A stretch of DNA of 64,000 nucleotides from assembly GCA_026196495.1 (NCBI GenBank), contig JAPHSY010000033.1, positions 62,001 through 126,000 on the forward strand, written 5' to 3'. A model generated the notes under the pieces. The model was not told the DNA's origin. It searched no databases and saw only the letters and a list, made by a program, of their open reading frames with translations. The translations under genes were made by a program, and so were the position numbers. This document shows positions 54,056 to 62,152 of the stretch, piece after piece (the first letter of the stretch is position 1; every line of letters starts with the position of its first letter). This DNA comes from Magnetovibrio sp. (GTDB lineage: Bacteria > Pseudomonadota > Alphaproteobacteria > Rhodospirillales > Magnetovibrionaceae).

Positions 54056-55546
54056 TTACTCCATAATATAGCCGTAGGAGCCCGTCAGCGGGGCAGCGTA
54101 AGGTGGCAAGTTCGTGTGCGTGTATTGTTTGTGCAGATGCCCTAACAAATACATGTCCAAATCACTTGCCGGCACAAAGCCATCAGTTGGCAGAGATAGA
54201 CGTGAATCGTTTCCAGGAGTTTTTGCCAAGTAAGCCGTTACAGTGACGATCAGTTCTGTTTCTTCATTCGTGAATTGTTCACTGCGAAATAGGGCACCCA
54301 AAATTGGGAGGTCTTTAAGTCCAGGCATGCCATTGATGGTGCTGCTCAGGTCGTTTTCGATGAGGCCAGATATCATCATGGACCCACCGGACGGAAGGTC
54401 GATGATGGTTTCTGTACGCTTCATGGCCAAACCGGGGAAGCCGTTCACGGCAACCGTGGTATCTTGACTTGAGACTTCAGCGGCAAGGTGCAAACTGATT
54501 TGGTTGTCACTGAGAACGGTAGGGGTAAAGCTGAGGCGTACCCCATATTCTTGCAACACATAAATAACGTTGCCATTTTCATCAACTTCAGATGGCATGG
54601 GGAATGAACCGCCAGCCAAGAAGGACGCGGTTTCACCTGATATGGCTGTGAGTGCGGGTTCGGCCAAAGTTTTGGCTAAGCCTGCTTCTTCCATCACGCG
54701 ATAAGTGATGTTGCCCAAGCCAGTCATAGCAGGAATAATCGTGCCTGTTGCAAAAGCAGTGCTAACTGCAGTGCTAGAATATGCTGGGCCGATGGTTGCC
54801 GAAGACCCAGGGCCAAATTCAAGGGTGGCAGTAAAATCCAATCCTAATTTTTTGATGGATGTACGTTTCATTTCAGCGATACGCACCTGCATGATCACCT
54901 GACGGCTACCCATGATTTCAAGATTGTTGATGATGTTCAGGCTGTCTGGAACAAAACGTCTGGCAATATCCACGGCCTGTGCGGAGCTGCCGGCGTCACG
55001 AACAAAACCTTTAAGAAACACACCGTTGCGTTGTGAACTGACTTCAATTTTTTCATCGCCCATCAGTTCGTTGATTGCAGCGCGAATGCCTGCAACATCA
55101 ACATCGACCTGGATGTCGCCTTGGAACAGGATGTTGCCGTCAATGTCTTCAAATACGATGGATGTTGAGCCTACGTCACGCGCCAGAATATAGGCATGAG
55201 CACCTGCACCATCTTGCGGTAAAATAATGTCGGCAATTTCTGGATTGGCGACAACAACGTTACGAATTTCCCCAGGCAACTTAACCGAGACAACTTTGTT
55301 TAAGGGGACACGAACAAGTTCTGCTTCAGTGCTCATCTGCCACTTTGCTTGGTTCTTTTGCGGTGCATGCATGATGGCTGTGGAGGAGGGTGCCACTGTC
55401 GGAGCAACGGTGCCCAAGACACGCGTGCCGTTACCACCGCTATGTCCGGGAACTTGCTGTGCCAGGGATGTGGTTGCGGCAAGTGAAGCAATTATTGCAG
55501 CGGTGTAAAGCGGAGCTGATATGAATTTGCTCATGTATCTTTTCAT
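54056..55546 (-). CDS. cpaC: Outer-membrane secretin CpaC/RcpA
   Basis: Secretin channel of the Tad system, 496 residues. A signal peptide (about 1-28, ends AATTSLAQQ), N-terminal domains with BON-like sequence (about 105-215, IRAAINELMGDEKIEVSSQRNGVFLKGFVRDA), and the secretin core (about 225-455) with TVLSDNQISLHLAAEVS and SGLIENDLSSTINGMPGLKDLPILGALFRS. The start overlaps the end of cpaB by four bases. Confidence 0.96.
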   Translation of the reverse strand: MKRYMSKFISAPLYTAAIIASLAATTSLAQQVPGHSGGNGTRVLGTVAPTVAPSSTAIMHAPQKNQAKWQMSTEAELVRVPLNKVVSVKLPGEIRNVVVANPEIADIILPQDGAGAHAYILARDVGSTSIVFEDIDGNILFQGDIQVDVDVAGIRAAINELMGDEKIEVSSQRNGVFLKGFVRDAGSSAQAVDIARRFVPDSLNIINNLEIMGSRQVIMQVRIAEMKRTSIKKLGLDFTATLEFGPGSSATIGPAYSSTAVSTAFATGTIIPAMTGLGNITYRVMEEAGLAKTLAEPALTAISGETASFLAGGSFPMPSEVDENGNVIYVLQEYGVRLSFTPTVLSDNQISLHLAAEVSSQDTTVAVNGFPGLAMKRTETIIDLPSGGSMMISGLIENDLSSTINGMPGLKDLPILGALFRSEQFTNEETELIVTVTAYLAKTPGNDSRLSLPTDGFVPASDLDMYLLGHLHKQYTHTNLPPYAAPLTGSYGYIME

Positions 55547-56661
55547 TGGTCCTCCTCCGCTTCCGCTTCTTCGTCGTCAGAGGATGGAGACAAGTCTTCA
55601 GGAACAGATCCTGGGCCGCGATAAACGGTAATTGTACGTTTCTTCGGTACAACAGTGGGGGACGGTGTTGGGACCGATGGAATAGGAACCGCCAATGTTG
55701 GTGCCGCCGCCAAAGGTGGAGGCGATGCCGGGGTTTGTGACAAAAATGGCTCTGGCGATGCCAATGGGTCTTCGTCATTACCTGAGATAATTGGCATTTG
55801 ACTTTCCGGGTTGTCTGACACTGTGTCAGAAACGCCTATACGGGGATCATTACCAGACATGAAGTCCTCAAAATTGCTCAACAGAGGGCTGACTTCAACA
55901 TCTGTGGTGAAGCTAAATGGTTCAGTTTTGCCGTCGTGTTCCGCAGAACGTAAGACTAGGTTGATGGTGCCCATTTTACGGGCCGTAATGATGATTTCGG
56001 CTTGCTTTGGAGTTACTTCCAGCAAAACGGTTTTGGCAAGGGCCGCGCCACCTTCAAATTCATCGACCTTTTGGTCAATGGCCAAAACGCGCAAATCCTT
56101 CATGAACGTCTCAGAGGTATAGTCCAAAGCCATCAGGCTATCGCTTTCGGCACCGGTTTGTGTGATCGCACGCCGCACCAAATTGTGGGTTAGCATCAAA
56201 TCAACCCGGTCACCGGGTAAGATAAAGCCCCCCGAAGCCAGATCCGCACTGCCTTTAACCGCGACGGCGCGCATGCCGGGACGCAGAGAGCCACGCATGA
56301 AACCGGGGTCTTCGGATTTATAAAGTTTTGCTTTGGTGATGGGGTCGCCAACGGCGATTGCGCGCCGTGCGAGGTTCTTTTCTTTCATCAAATTCTGCAA
56401 AGGATCATTTTCGCGGGTTTTGACGATGTGAAAGTCTTGAACGGCGTCTTCAGGCCAAGGTTGCCATTCCGTATTGCCATCATTGATGACAGTTCCGGCG
56501 GGCATATCTGCTTTTGAGATCAAAACGCTGGTGGTCGGTTCTTTGGGGACCATAGCCGCAAATTCGGCTTGTTGAGAGGACAGGTAATTGTTGAGCAAAT
56601 ACGCTGTTCCGCCCGCCATAATGATGGCCGCAAAGATTAAACCGATAACAACGATTCTCAT
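55543..56661 (-). CDS. cpaB: Pilus assembly protein CpaB/RcpC
   Basis: First gene of the minus-strand pilus operon, 372 residues. A membrane helix (about 4-24), then an SAF-type domain (about 44-120: ISKADMPAGTVINDGNTEWQPWP and RRAIAVGDPITKAKLY) and a second conserved region with SGGFILPGDRVDLMLTH. The C-terminal 100 residues are rich in Pro, Ser and acidic residues (tail DDEEAEAEEDQ), a disordered extension longer than usual. CpaB/RcpC helps form or gate the secretin. Confidence 0.93.
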   Translation of the reverse strand: MRIVVIGLIFAAIIMAGGTAYLLNNYLSSQQAEFAAMVPKEPTTSVLISKADMPAGTVINDGNTEWQPWPEDAVQDFHIVKTRENDPLQNLMKEKNLARRAIAVGDPITKAKLYKSEDPGFMRGSLRPGMRAVAVKGSADLASGGFILPGDRVDLMLTHNLVRRAITQTGAESDSLMALDYTSETFMKDLRVLAIDQKVDEFEGGAALAKTVLLEVTPKQAEIIITARKMGTINLVLRSAEHDGKTEPFSFTTDVEVSPLLSNFEDFMSGNDPRIGVSDTVSDNPESQMPIISGNDEDPLASPEPFLSQTPASPPPLAAAPTLAVPIPSVPTPSPTVVPKKRTITVYRGPGSVPEDLSPSSDDEEAEAEEDQ

Positions 56662-57028
56662 GAGCCTATCGTACCCCCATCGCTAATGTGGTGGGGCAGG
56701 GGAGAAATAACACCGTCATATCACACAGACGCAGCCCCCCCTTTGCGCATCCAAGCCTTTGATGCACAAGAGTTATATGGTTACGCAACGTCTTAGCTTT
56801 CAAATAGAACCCCCAATGAAAACACACGGGACTTGCCCTCAAAAATTGAGACCAAAAGTTATCAAAATTTGTTTTTTTTGAGTATAGCATTCACACGTAC
56901 TCTAACAACTGTAACTTTCAACACTCCATTAGTGTTTTCAATGGAGTACCCCAAATATATTGCGCTCAAAAAGGTGAAGAAATCGTGATAACGTCACCAA
57001 TGGAAATAATGAAACCGGAGTAACATCT
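56662..57028. other. 367-bp divergent intergenic region between cpaB and the DUF6166 gene
   Basis: I see no gene here. It contains AT-rich stretches including a T8 run near 56871 and one hairpin with 8-bp arms, ACTCCATT (56923-56930) and AATGGAGT (56940-56947). No copy of the CACA(A/T)TGTG motif of the other Tad promoters was found, and no CtrA-type pair. Confidence 0.55.
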
Positions 57029-57370
57029 GTGACAACCTACAAAGGAATGCGACACGGGGATGTGATCGAGGTCACTGTTGATGGGGTTCCTCTCCAACCT
57101 AGGTTAGATATTCGTGCCTTATCTTCAGATGGTTATGAGTGGGGCTACGTTGGCAGTGGGCCATATCAATTGGCCTTGGATATCTTGGCGCATCAACTGG
57201 ATGAACGGCATGCATTGGGCCATTATCGGTCGTTTTGTGAAAACACCATTGCCCGATTGAAAAATGATTTTTGGACGTTGGAGGGCGATCAGATCGAGCT
57301 TTCACTCCAGGGGGTGGTTGAGGTTGATATGACCTTGGAGGAACTTCTTAATAAAGTTCGGGGTGTTTGA
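57029..57370 (+). CDS. DUF6166-like small protein
   Basis: A 113-residue soluble protein. The segment SSDGYEWGYVGSGPYQLALDIL (about 33-55) is the pattern of the DUF6166 family (pulled from sequence memory, not searched). The function is unknown. A helical middle, then EGDQIELSLQGVVEV strands. The start is GTG 57029 behind GGAG. It may be co-transcribed with the small hydrophobic gene that follows after about 150 bases. Confidence 0.75.
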   Translation: MTTYKGMRHGDVIEVTVDGVPLQPRLDIRALSSDGYEWGYVGSGPYQLALDILAHQLDERHALGHYRSFCENTIARLKNDFWTLEGDQIELSLQGVVEVDMTLEELLNKVRGV

Positions 57371-57519
57371 TGAATACAACAAAAACAAATGGTTAGTTAT
57401 GTTTTGTGAATGAATGTGATACCGGTCACTGAGGTTGTCAGTTGGCTGCGTTAAGCTGTTTGTATTCAAAGTGAGCGCTCATAAATTGGGGCGTTACTCA
57501 ACACAGCAGGTGAACGATA

Positions 57520-57666
57520 ATGTCAACATTCATAATCTATTGGAGCAAGTGGACTGCTGCGTTTTCTTTTTTCCCCTATGGCGATCCTTACATTGCAGGA
57601 ATCATGGCAGCGTTCATTGCGTTTGCGATTGTTAAAAAAATCAGCACTTTCATTCGATTGATTTAG
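57520..57666 (+). CDS. Possible 48-aa small membrane protein
   Basis: A short frame starts at ATG 57520, with AGGTGA upstream, and stops at 57664-57666. The product is 48 residues, with a hydrophobic segment (about 28-40, IAGIMAAFIAFAIV) and a short basic tail (KKISTFIRLI). It has the look of a one-helix membrane protein. No family was recognised, and the case rests on hydrophobicity and ribosome-binding site only. Confidence 0.45.
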   Translation: MSTFIIYWSKWTAAFSFFPYGDPYIAGIMAAFIAFAIVKKISTFIRLI

Positions 57667-57682
57667 CGCCGGTCATCAGCCT

Positions 57683-59545
57683 TTAGGGTGTTTTTACAAA
57701 ACGGTAGGCTCGGAAATCATCGTTCAACTCTTTTCCCAAATCTATGGGGATTAGCCATTTCGGGTGTGTTTCGTCTATGAATTTACGCATCATAATCGGT
57801 CCTTCGACGTCCAAAGCTTTGCGTTCTTCACGGGAATCCACACACAAAATGACAAAATCGACGCCGCGTTGTTCCAAAATGGTACGGGCTTGGGTGCTGT
57901 CTTGGGTGGTGACAAAGGTATAAGCGTCTAAAATACCATCGGCATTGCGATGGTAGGGGCTGCCGATAACGCGGTGTGGGGTGCGATAAAGGATTTCTGG
58001 GCCTTGGTGAATATGACTGAGAATCACTTGGGGGCGTCCACCACCGAAGGCTTCAGACATGAGAGTTGGCTGGAGATCTCGCCATTTACAGTTTTGTGGA
58101 CGCGGGGGTGGTTTGGTTGGGCTGATAAGCGATAAAATCGTTGCGACCAAGACTGGTAAAAACAACAATCCCAGCACGGCAGGAATACGCAAAATGGGGG
58201 TGCCTGGATCGGTCCCAACTTTGGGGCCACCTTGCCAATCCAACGTGCGCTGAAACAATGCGGCCCAGGCGATACTGACTGTCACCCCAAAATAAGCCCC
58301 CCAACGCATTTGCAACATGGCCATCGGGAAAAACAACAAGCTTGAGACCGCGATGACGAGCGCTGTGTGATCAAAAGTCTTCGATTGGGTGTATTGATCA
58401 CAGCGTATTTTAAACCACACCAGCAACCATACCACAGGCCCCAAAACCAATATGCCGCCGATGTTGGTTTTCCAGTCCGATCCGACCAGGGGTTGAAGTT
58501 CGCCAACGCGATCAAGCCAGAATTCTTGGATACGTGGATCCATGGCTGCGCCAAATGGTCCTTTGAAAAAATCAGGAAACAACAAAACCAAAATCCCGGC
58601 AGCCAGTATTGCGCTAGCAATACTGTACCCCCAACGGGACAGGTTTTTACTTTGTGTATGGCTTTGGGTTCGCCACATCCATTCAACACCCAAACCGATG
58701 AGCGCTAAAACAGTGACATGAACCATCGATAGGCGATCATATTCTTCTGCGGTCAGCCATTCGCTGGGTGGTCGTTCGATCCCTAACATAATCGTGAGCG
58801 ATAGGGTGCTGATGATGGCAAAACGACGCAAACTGTTGAGCCAGCGTTGATCACCCGATATTAGCCATGGCAAGGCTAGACATATCAGAGCGAAAAGGTT
58901 TGTGGTCAGTCCTTCAATACTCACCCAGATGCCAAAGGCTGAAGATGCACCAGCAAGGGCTGGGAGCTTCCGGTCATGATCAGAACATTGAGCCAATCGC
59001 AAAAGCACTGCCAGAACGATGCAAAAGGCCAGCAAAATAAGGCTGTGGTGATCTGGGCGTGCGGCTAAAAAATAGGCACGGGTGATGGGCTGGAATGCAA
59101 ACAGAACCATCAACATGGCTTGTCCACGCAAATCCAAAAGCCCACGTGTGCCCCACACCAAAACGGCCATGGCAACGATTGAGATTAATGGGCTTATGCC
59201 AACACCTACAGCGAACAAAGCACTGTCAAAGTCCATAAATGGCAACAGTGGTAGCGTGAGCAGTACCATCAATAGGTCGAGAGGGCGGGTCCAGTGTTGG
59301 ATTTCTCCGTATGGCCAATTGGTCCTCAATGAAACAGTTTCATACCAACTGTTGCCATTCCACCAATCCAACACCCGGACCATGCGCATATAGGAATCAG
59401 GTCCAACGAACCACCTAGCGTCAAAAGGCCAAGGTGCATCGACGCTATATGCGCGCAAGGCAATCACCGCAAAGGCAAATGCGCCAACACTACATAAAAT
59501 GGACCATGTCATGGCCTTGGATTGCGGTGGAATCGGTTTGTTCAT
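57683..59545 (-). CDS. Large multi-pass GT-C-type membrane protein (STT3/PglB-like), function unknown
   Basis: A protein of about 620 residues with an N-terminal helix (about 7-27) and some 11 further membrane segments, then a soluble C-terminal domain (about 500-620). The first outer loop has FVGPDSYMRMVRVLDWW, resembling the DxD-type acidic motif of oligosaccharyltransferases, and ARPDHHSLI is near residue 165. This layout suggests a lipid-linked-sugar glycosyltransferase, and an O- or N-glycosylation role is possible. No WWDYG signature was seen, so an STT3 call is not supported. The start is ATG 59545; a TTG 18 bases upstream is possible. Confidence 0.7.
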   Translation of the reverse strand: MNKPIPPQSKAMTWSILCSVGAFAFAVIALRAYSVDAPWPFDARWFVGPDSYMRMVRVLDWWNGNSWYETVSLRTNWPYGEIQHWTRPLDLLMVLLTLPLLPFMDFDSALFAVGVGISPLISIVAMAVLVWGTRGLLDLRGQAMLMVLFAFQPITRAYFLAARPDHHSLILLAFCIVLAVLLRLAQCSDHDRKLPALAGASSAFGIWVSIEGLTTNLFALICLALPWLISGDQRWLNSLRRFAIISTLSLTIMLGIERPPSEWLTAEEYDRLSMVHVTVLALIGLGVEWMWRTQSHTQSKNLSRWGYSIASAILAAGILVLLFPDFFKGPFGAAMDPRIQEFWLDRVGELQPLVGSDWKTNIGGILVLGPVVWLLVWFKIRCDQYTQSKTFDHTALVIAVSSLLFFPMAMLQMRWGAYFGVTVSIAWAALFQRTLDWQGGPKVGTDPGTPILRIPAVLGLLFLPVLVATILSLISPTKPPPRPQNCKWRDLQPTLMSEAFGGGRPQVILSHIHQGPEILYRTPHRVIGSPYHRNADGILDAYTFVTTQDSTQARTILEQRGVDFVILCVDSREERKALDVEGPIMMRKFIDETHPKWLIPIDLGKELNDDFRAYRFVKTP

Positions 59546-59580
59546 GGCCTGAGCATGGCCCAAAATGCCAAGGCTTTGAA

Positions 59581-59838
59581 GCTGTAACTGAATATCAGAG
59601 TTTTAATAAAAATGATTTTGGTGATGTCATTCCCAAGGAATTCCAACTGCGGGTTTCGAAGCCGTTTATCCTGGCTGATGCTTCCGATGCCCGCCAACAA
59701 GGCGGAACGGGATTGGGTTTAAGTATTTCCAAGGTAATTGCTGAGAAAATCCATGGTGAAATTGGCTTCTTGACGAAAGCAGGAAGCGGCACAACCTTTT
59801 ACCTTAGGTTTGATCGACTGAAAGAACCTTATAATTGA
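59581..59838 (+). pseudogene. Remnant of a histidine kinase (ATPase-domain end only)
   Basis: The in-frame sequence encodes only the end of a HATPase_c domain: a damaged G1-like box (DFGDVIPKEFQLRV), then PFILADASDARQQGGTGLGLSISKVI (G2 box) and AGSGTTFYLRFDRL. No HisKA, sensor or ATP N-box lies upstream; instead the sequence runs straight into the antisense start of the GT-C gene. A 5' deletion is the simplest reading. The fragment still lies upstream of a response-regulator gene, its likely former partner. The exact left boundary is approximate. Confidence 0.75.
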
Positions 59839-59910
59839 GTTTGTATATTTGGGTAAGTCGTTGTTATTGTGGTAAGTGGTGTTCTTAAGGGGAAAAGGAT
59901 TGGAGCCAAA

Positions 59911-60303
59911 ATGAGCAACTCAGAATTGAGTAAAATCCTTTATGTCGAGGATGATCCAGATATTCAGGTGGTGGCGCAAATGGCGCTGGAAACCGTTGGT
60001 GGATATACGCTTTGCGTATGCAGCTCTGGCCAGGAGGCGTTGGATCAGGCGGAAGCATTTGCACCTGACATGATCTTGTTGGATGTGATGATGCCGGAAA
60101 TGGATGGCCCGACGACGTTGGGAAATTTGCGTAAAATGGACAGCTTAAGCGTAACGCCAGCCATATTCATGACAGCCAAAGTGATGCCGTCTGATGTTGA
60201 ACGCTACAAAGAACTGGGTGCGGTCGATGTGATTGCAAAGCCGTTTGATCCCATGAGCCTTGCCACACGCATTCAAGAAATTTGGGGGGAATGCCATGGC
60301 TGA
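59911..60303 (+). CDS. Single-domain response regulator
   Basis: A CheY/DivK-like receiver, 130 residues. The acidic pair EDD (about 13-15), phospho-acceptor Asp58 (LLDVMMPEMDG), Thr in FMTAK, and Lys in IAKPFDP are all intact. No output domain. The start is ATG 59911, with TTGGAGCC upstream; an earlier in-frame ATG at 59869 would add a non-conserved extension. The end overlaps the next gene by 8 bases, so both are coupled. It probably passes phosphate to or from the Hpt domain of that protein. Confidence 0.93.
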   Translation: MSNSELSKILYVEDDPDIQVVAQMALETVGGYTLCVCSSGQEALDQAEAFAPDMILLDVMMPEMDGPTTLGNLRKMDSLSVTPAIFMTAKVMPSDVERYKELGAVDVIAKPFDPMSLATRIQEIWGECHG

Positions 60304-61993
60304 TAGCCAGCCTTCCATGCACGAAAAGCTGGCGGCTCTGCGTTCGCAATACGCAGAAAGGATTGATGCGCGGGTTGATGATTTGTGTGATCTACTTGAT
60401 GTCTTCGGTGATGCTAATGAGTCCAAGCGTCGTGATATATTGCAAAAACTTCGCGAAGCAACACATAAGTTGGCGGGGTCTGGGGCGACATTTGGATTTC
60501 CTGGGGTGACTGAGCATGCCCGGGCTATGGAACACAGCTGCGTTGACGCCTTAAATGGGGATGACAATATTGAAGTTGGCCTAGTTGATCGGTTGCGTGC
60601 CATGTCTGATCAATTGCGCAAGGCCACGGAAACTCAGTCCACGGAAACTCAGTCCGAAGCAGAGAAATTCTCCACGCAGCAAGATGGCACATCAGTAGGC
60701 CGAGAAGACAACCCTCATCTTCACGACAGCTCTCGTCAAGATATCTTGATTGTGATGGAATACAGTGCAGAGCAAGAACGCCAAACTCGCCTTGAACTGG
60801 CGCACTTTGGGTTCAATGTTCGTATCGTCGATCATCCACAAAAGATGATAGCTGATTTAAAGGCTCATGGTGGGGTTGATATTATCATCACCGGGGTTCA
60901 TTTCGATGATAGCGAAGACGCTGCGTTTAAGGCCCTTGGTGAGCTGAGAGAGCATTCTGAATTCTGCACGATTCCGGTGGTTGTGTATTCAGAGATCGAC
61001 ACAATGACGTCCCGTTTGGGGGCTGTGCGCGCTGATGTCAAAGCCTACATTGTTAAGCCTGTTGATATGGCGGACTTGGTAAACGTCATGGATGATGTGA
61101 CGGAACGCCACGAAGAAGAACAGTTTCGGGTGTTGGTGGTTGATGATGATGAAAGCCTAGCTCAACATACCGAGATCGTGTTGCAAAGTGCGGGAATGGA
61201 AACGCGTATTGCCACGGATCCAATGCAAATTTACGAAGTGCTGGATGATTTTTCGCCAGAGCTAATCTTATTGGATCTGTATATGCCAGGGTGTAGTGGG
61301 CAAGAAATTGCAGCAATCGTGCGTCAACGTGAAGAGTATGCGGGCATTCCAATCGTTTTTTTGTCGGGTGAATCTGATAAGGATAAGCAGTTATCAGCTA
61401 TGGAATTGGGCGGGGATGATTTTCTTACCAAACCGATCCGGGCTTCACATTTGATTTCTTCGGTGCGTATTCGTGTTGCACGCTTTCGCAAACTGCGTTC
61501 CTTTATGGTGCGTGATAGCATGACTGGCCTGTTTAACCACACCACCACCAAACAGCTTCTCGACAATGAAATTTCACGTGCTCAACGTGCAAAGGGCTCC
61601 TTGGCATTGGTGGCTTTGGACATTGATCACTTTAAAAATGTGAACGATACCTACGGTCATGCTGTGGGGGATCGTGTGATTAAGGCTTTGGCGCGATTGT
61701 TACGCCAACGTTTGCGCAGTGCTGATATTATTGGACGCATGGGTGGGGAAGAATTTGCGGCTGTTTTGCCTGATAGTGGCGTAAATGAAGCGGGGCGGGT
61801 TTTCGACCAAATTCGCAAAGCATTTTCAGAAATTATGTTCCACACGGGTGATAAATCTTTCAACGTCACCATCAGTTGCGGCGTTGCAGACTTTCCTAGG
61901 TACGATTCGGCAACGGAGCTATCGGACGCAGCCGATAAAGCACTTTATGCGGCCAAGCATGGCGGGCGCAATCAGGTGGTTAAGGCTCAATAA
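60296..61993 (+). CDS. Hpt-REC-REC-GGDEF diguanylate cyclase
   Basis: A 565-residue cytoplasmic protein. The Hpt domain (about 1-110) has phospho-acceptor His57 in ATHKLAGSGATFGF. REC1 (about 150-275) has Thr in place of the acceptor Asp (IIITGVHF), so it is degenerate. REC2 (about 280-395) is intact (LLDLYMPGCSG). The GGDEF domain (about 405-560) has the active signature GGEEF (about 483-487) and an I-site RSAD (about 474-477), so c-di-GMP synthesis with product inhibition is likely. The pattern is PleD-like with an added Hpt domain. A 15-bp tandem repeat at 60624-60653 codes for a repeated TETQS-type linker. Confidence 0.94.
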   Translation: MADSQPSMHEKLAALRSQYAERIDARVDDLCDLLDVFGDANESKRRDILQKLREATHKLAGSGATFGFPGVTEHARAMEHSCVDALNGDDNIEVGLVDRLRAMSDQLRKATETQSTETQSEAEKFSTQQDGTSVGREDNPHLHDSSRQDILIVMEYSAEQERQTRLELAHFGFNVRIVDHPQKMIADLKAHGGVDIIITGVHFDDSEDAAFKALGELREHSEFCTIPVVVYSEIDTMTSRLGAVRADVKAYIVKPVDMADLVNVMDDVTERHEEEQFRVLVVDDDESLAQHTEIVLQSAGMETRIATDPMQIYEVLDDFSPELILLDLYMPGCSGQEIAAIVRQREEYAGIPIVFLSGESDKDKQLSAMELGGDDFLTKPIRASHLISSVRIRVARFRKLRSFMVRDSMTGLFNHTTTKQLLDNEISRAQRAKGSLALVALDIDHFKNVNDTYGHAVGDRVIKALARLLRQRLRSADIIGRMGGEEFAAVLPDSGVNEAGRVFDQIRKAFSEIMFHTGDKSFNVTISCGVADFPRYDSATELSDAADKALYAAKHGGRNQVVKAQ

Positions 61994-62022
61994 CTCACCG
62001 TTTACCAAATTGTTTCTTTGTC

Positions 62023-62049
62023 AAAGGTGCTGTCTCAGCGCCTTTTTTT
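62023..62049 (+). terminator. Rho-independent terminator after the diguanylate cyclase gene
   Basis: A 10-bp stem AAAGGTGCTG (62023-62032) / CAGCGCCTTT (62036-62045), one G-T wobble, 3-base loop, and a T-run at 62043-62049. Confidence 0.9.
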
Positions 62050-62067
62050 ATTGCTTTTTTGTTCATG

Positions 62068-62116
62068 TTGACAAGTATTTGCATAAATGATTAATATGCA
62101 AATGATAATTATTCGC
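62068..62116 (+). promoter_or_regulatory. Promoter with overlapping Fur-like operators for the DUF2325 gene
   Basis: TTGACA (62068-62073) and TAATAT (about 62092) form a plausible -35/-10 pair with 18-base spacing. A perfect inverted repeat, ATTTGCAT (62077-62084) with ATGCAAAT (62096-62103), covers the spacer. GCAAATGATAATTATTCGC (62098-62116) matches the 19-bp Fur consensus at 14 of 19 positions. Iron-responsive repression is inferred. Confidence 0.6.
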
Positions 62117-62152
62117 AAATGAGTTGGGCTAAAATAGGCAAAGAGCTAAGCG

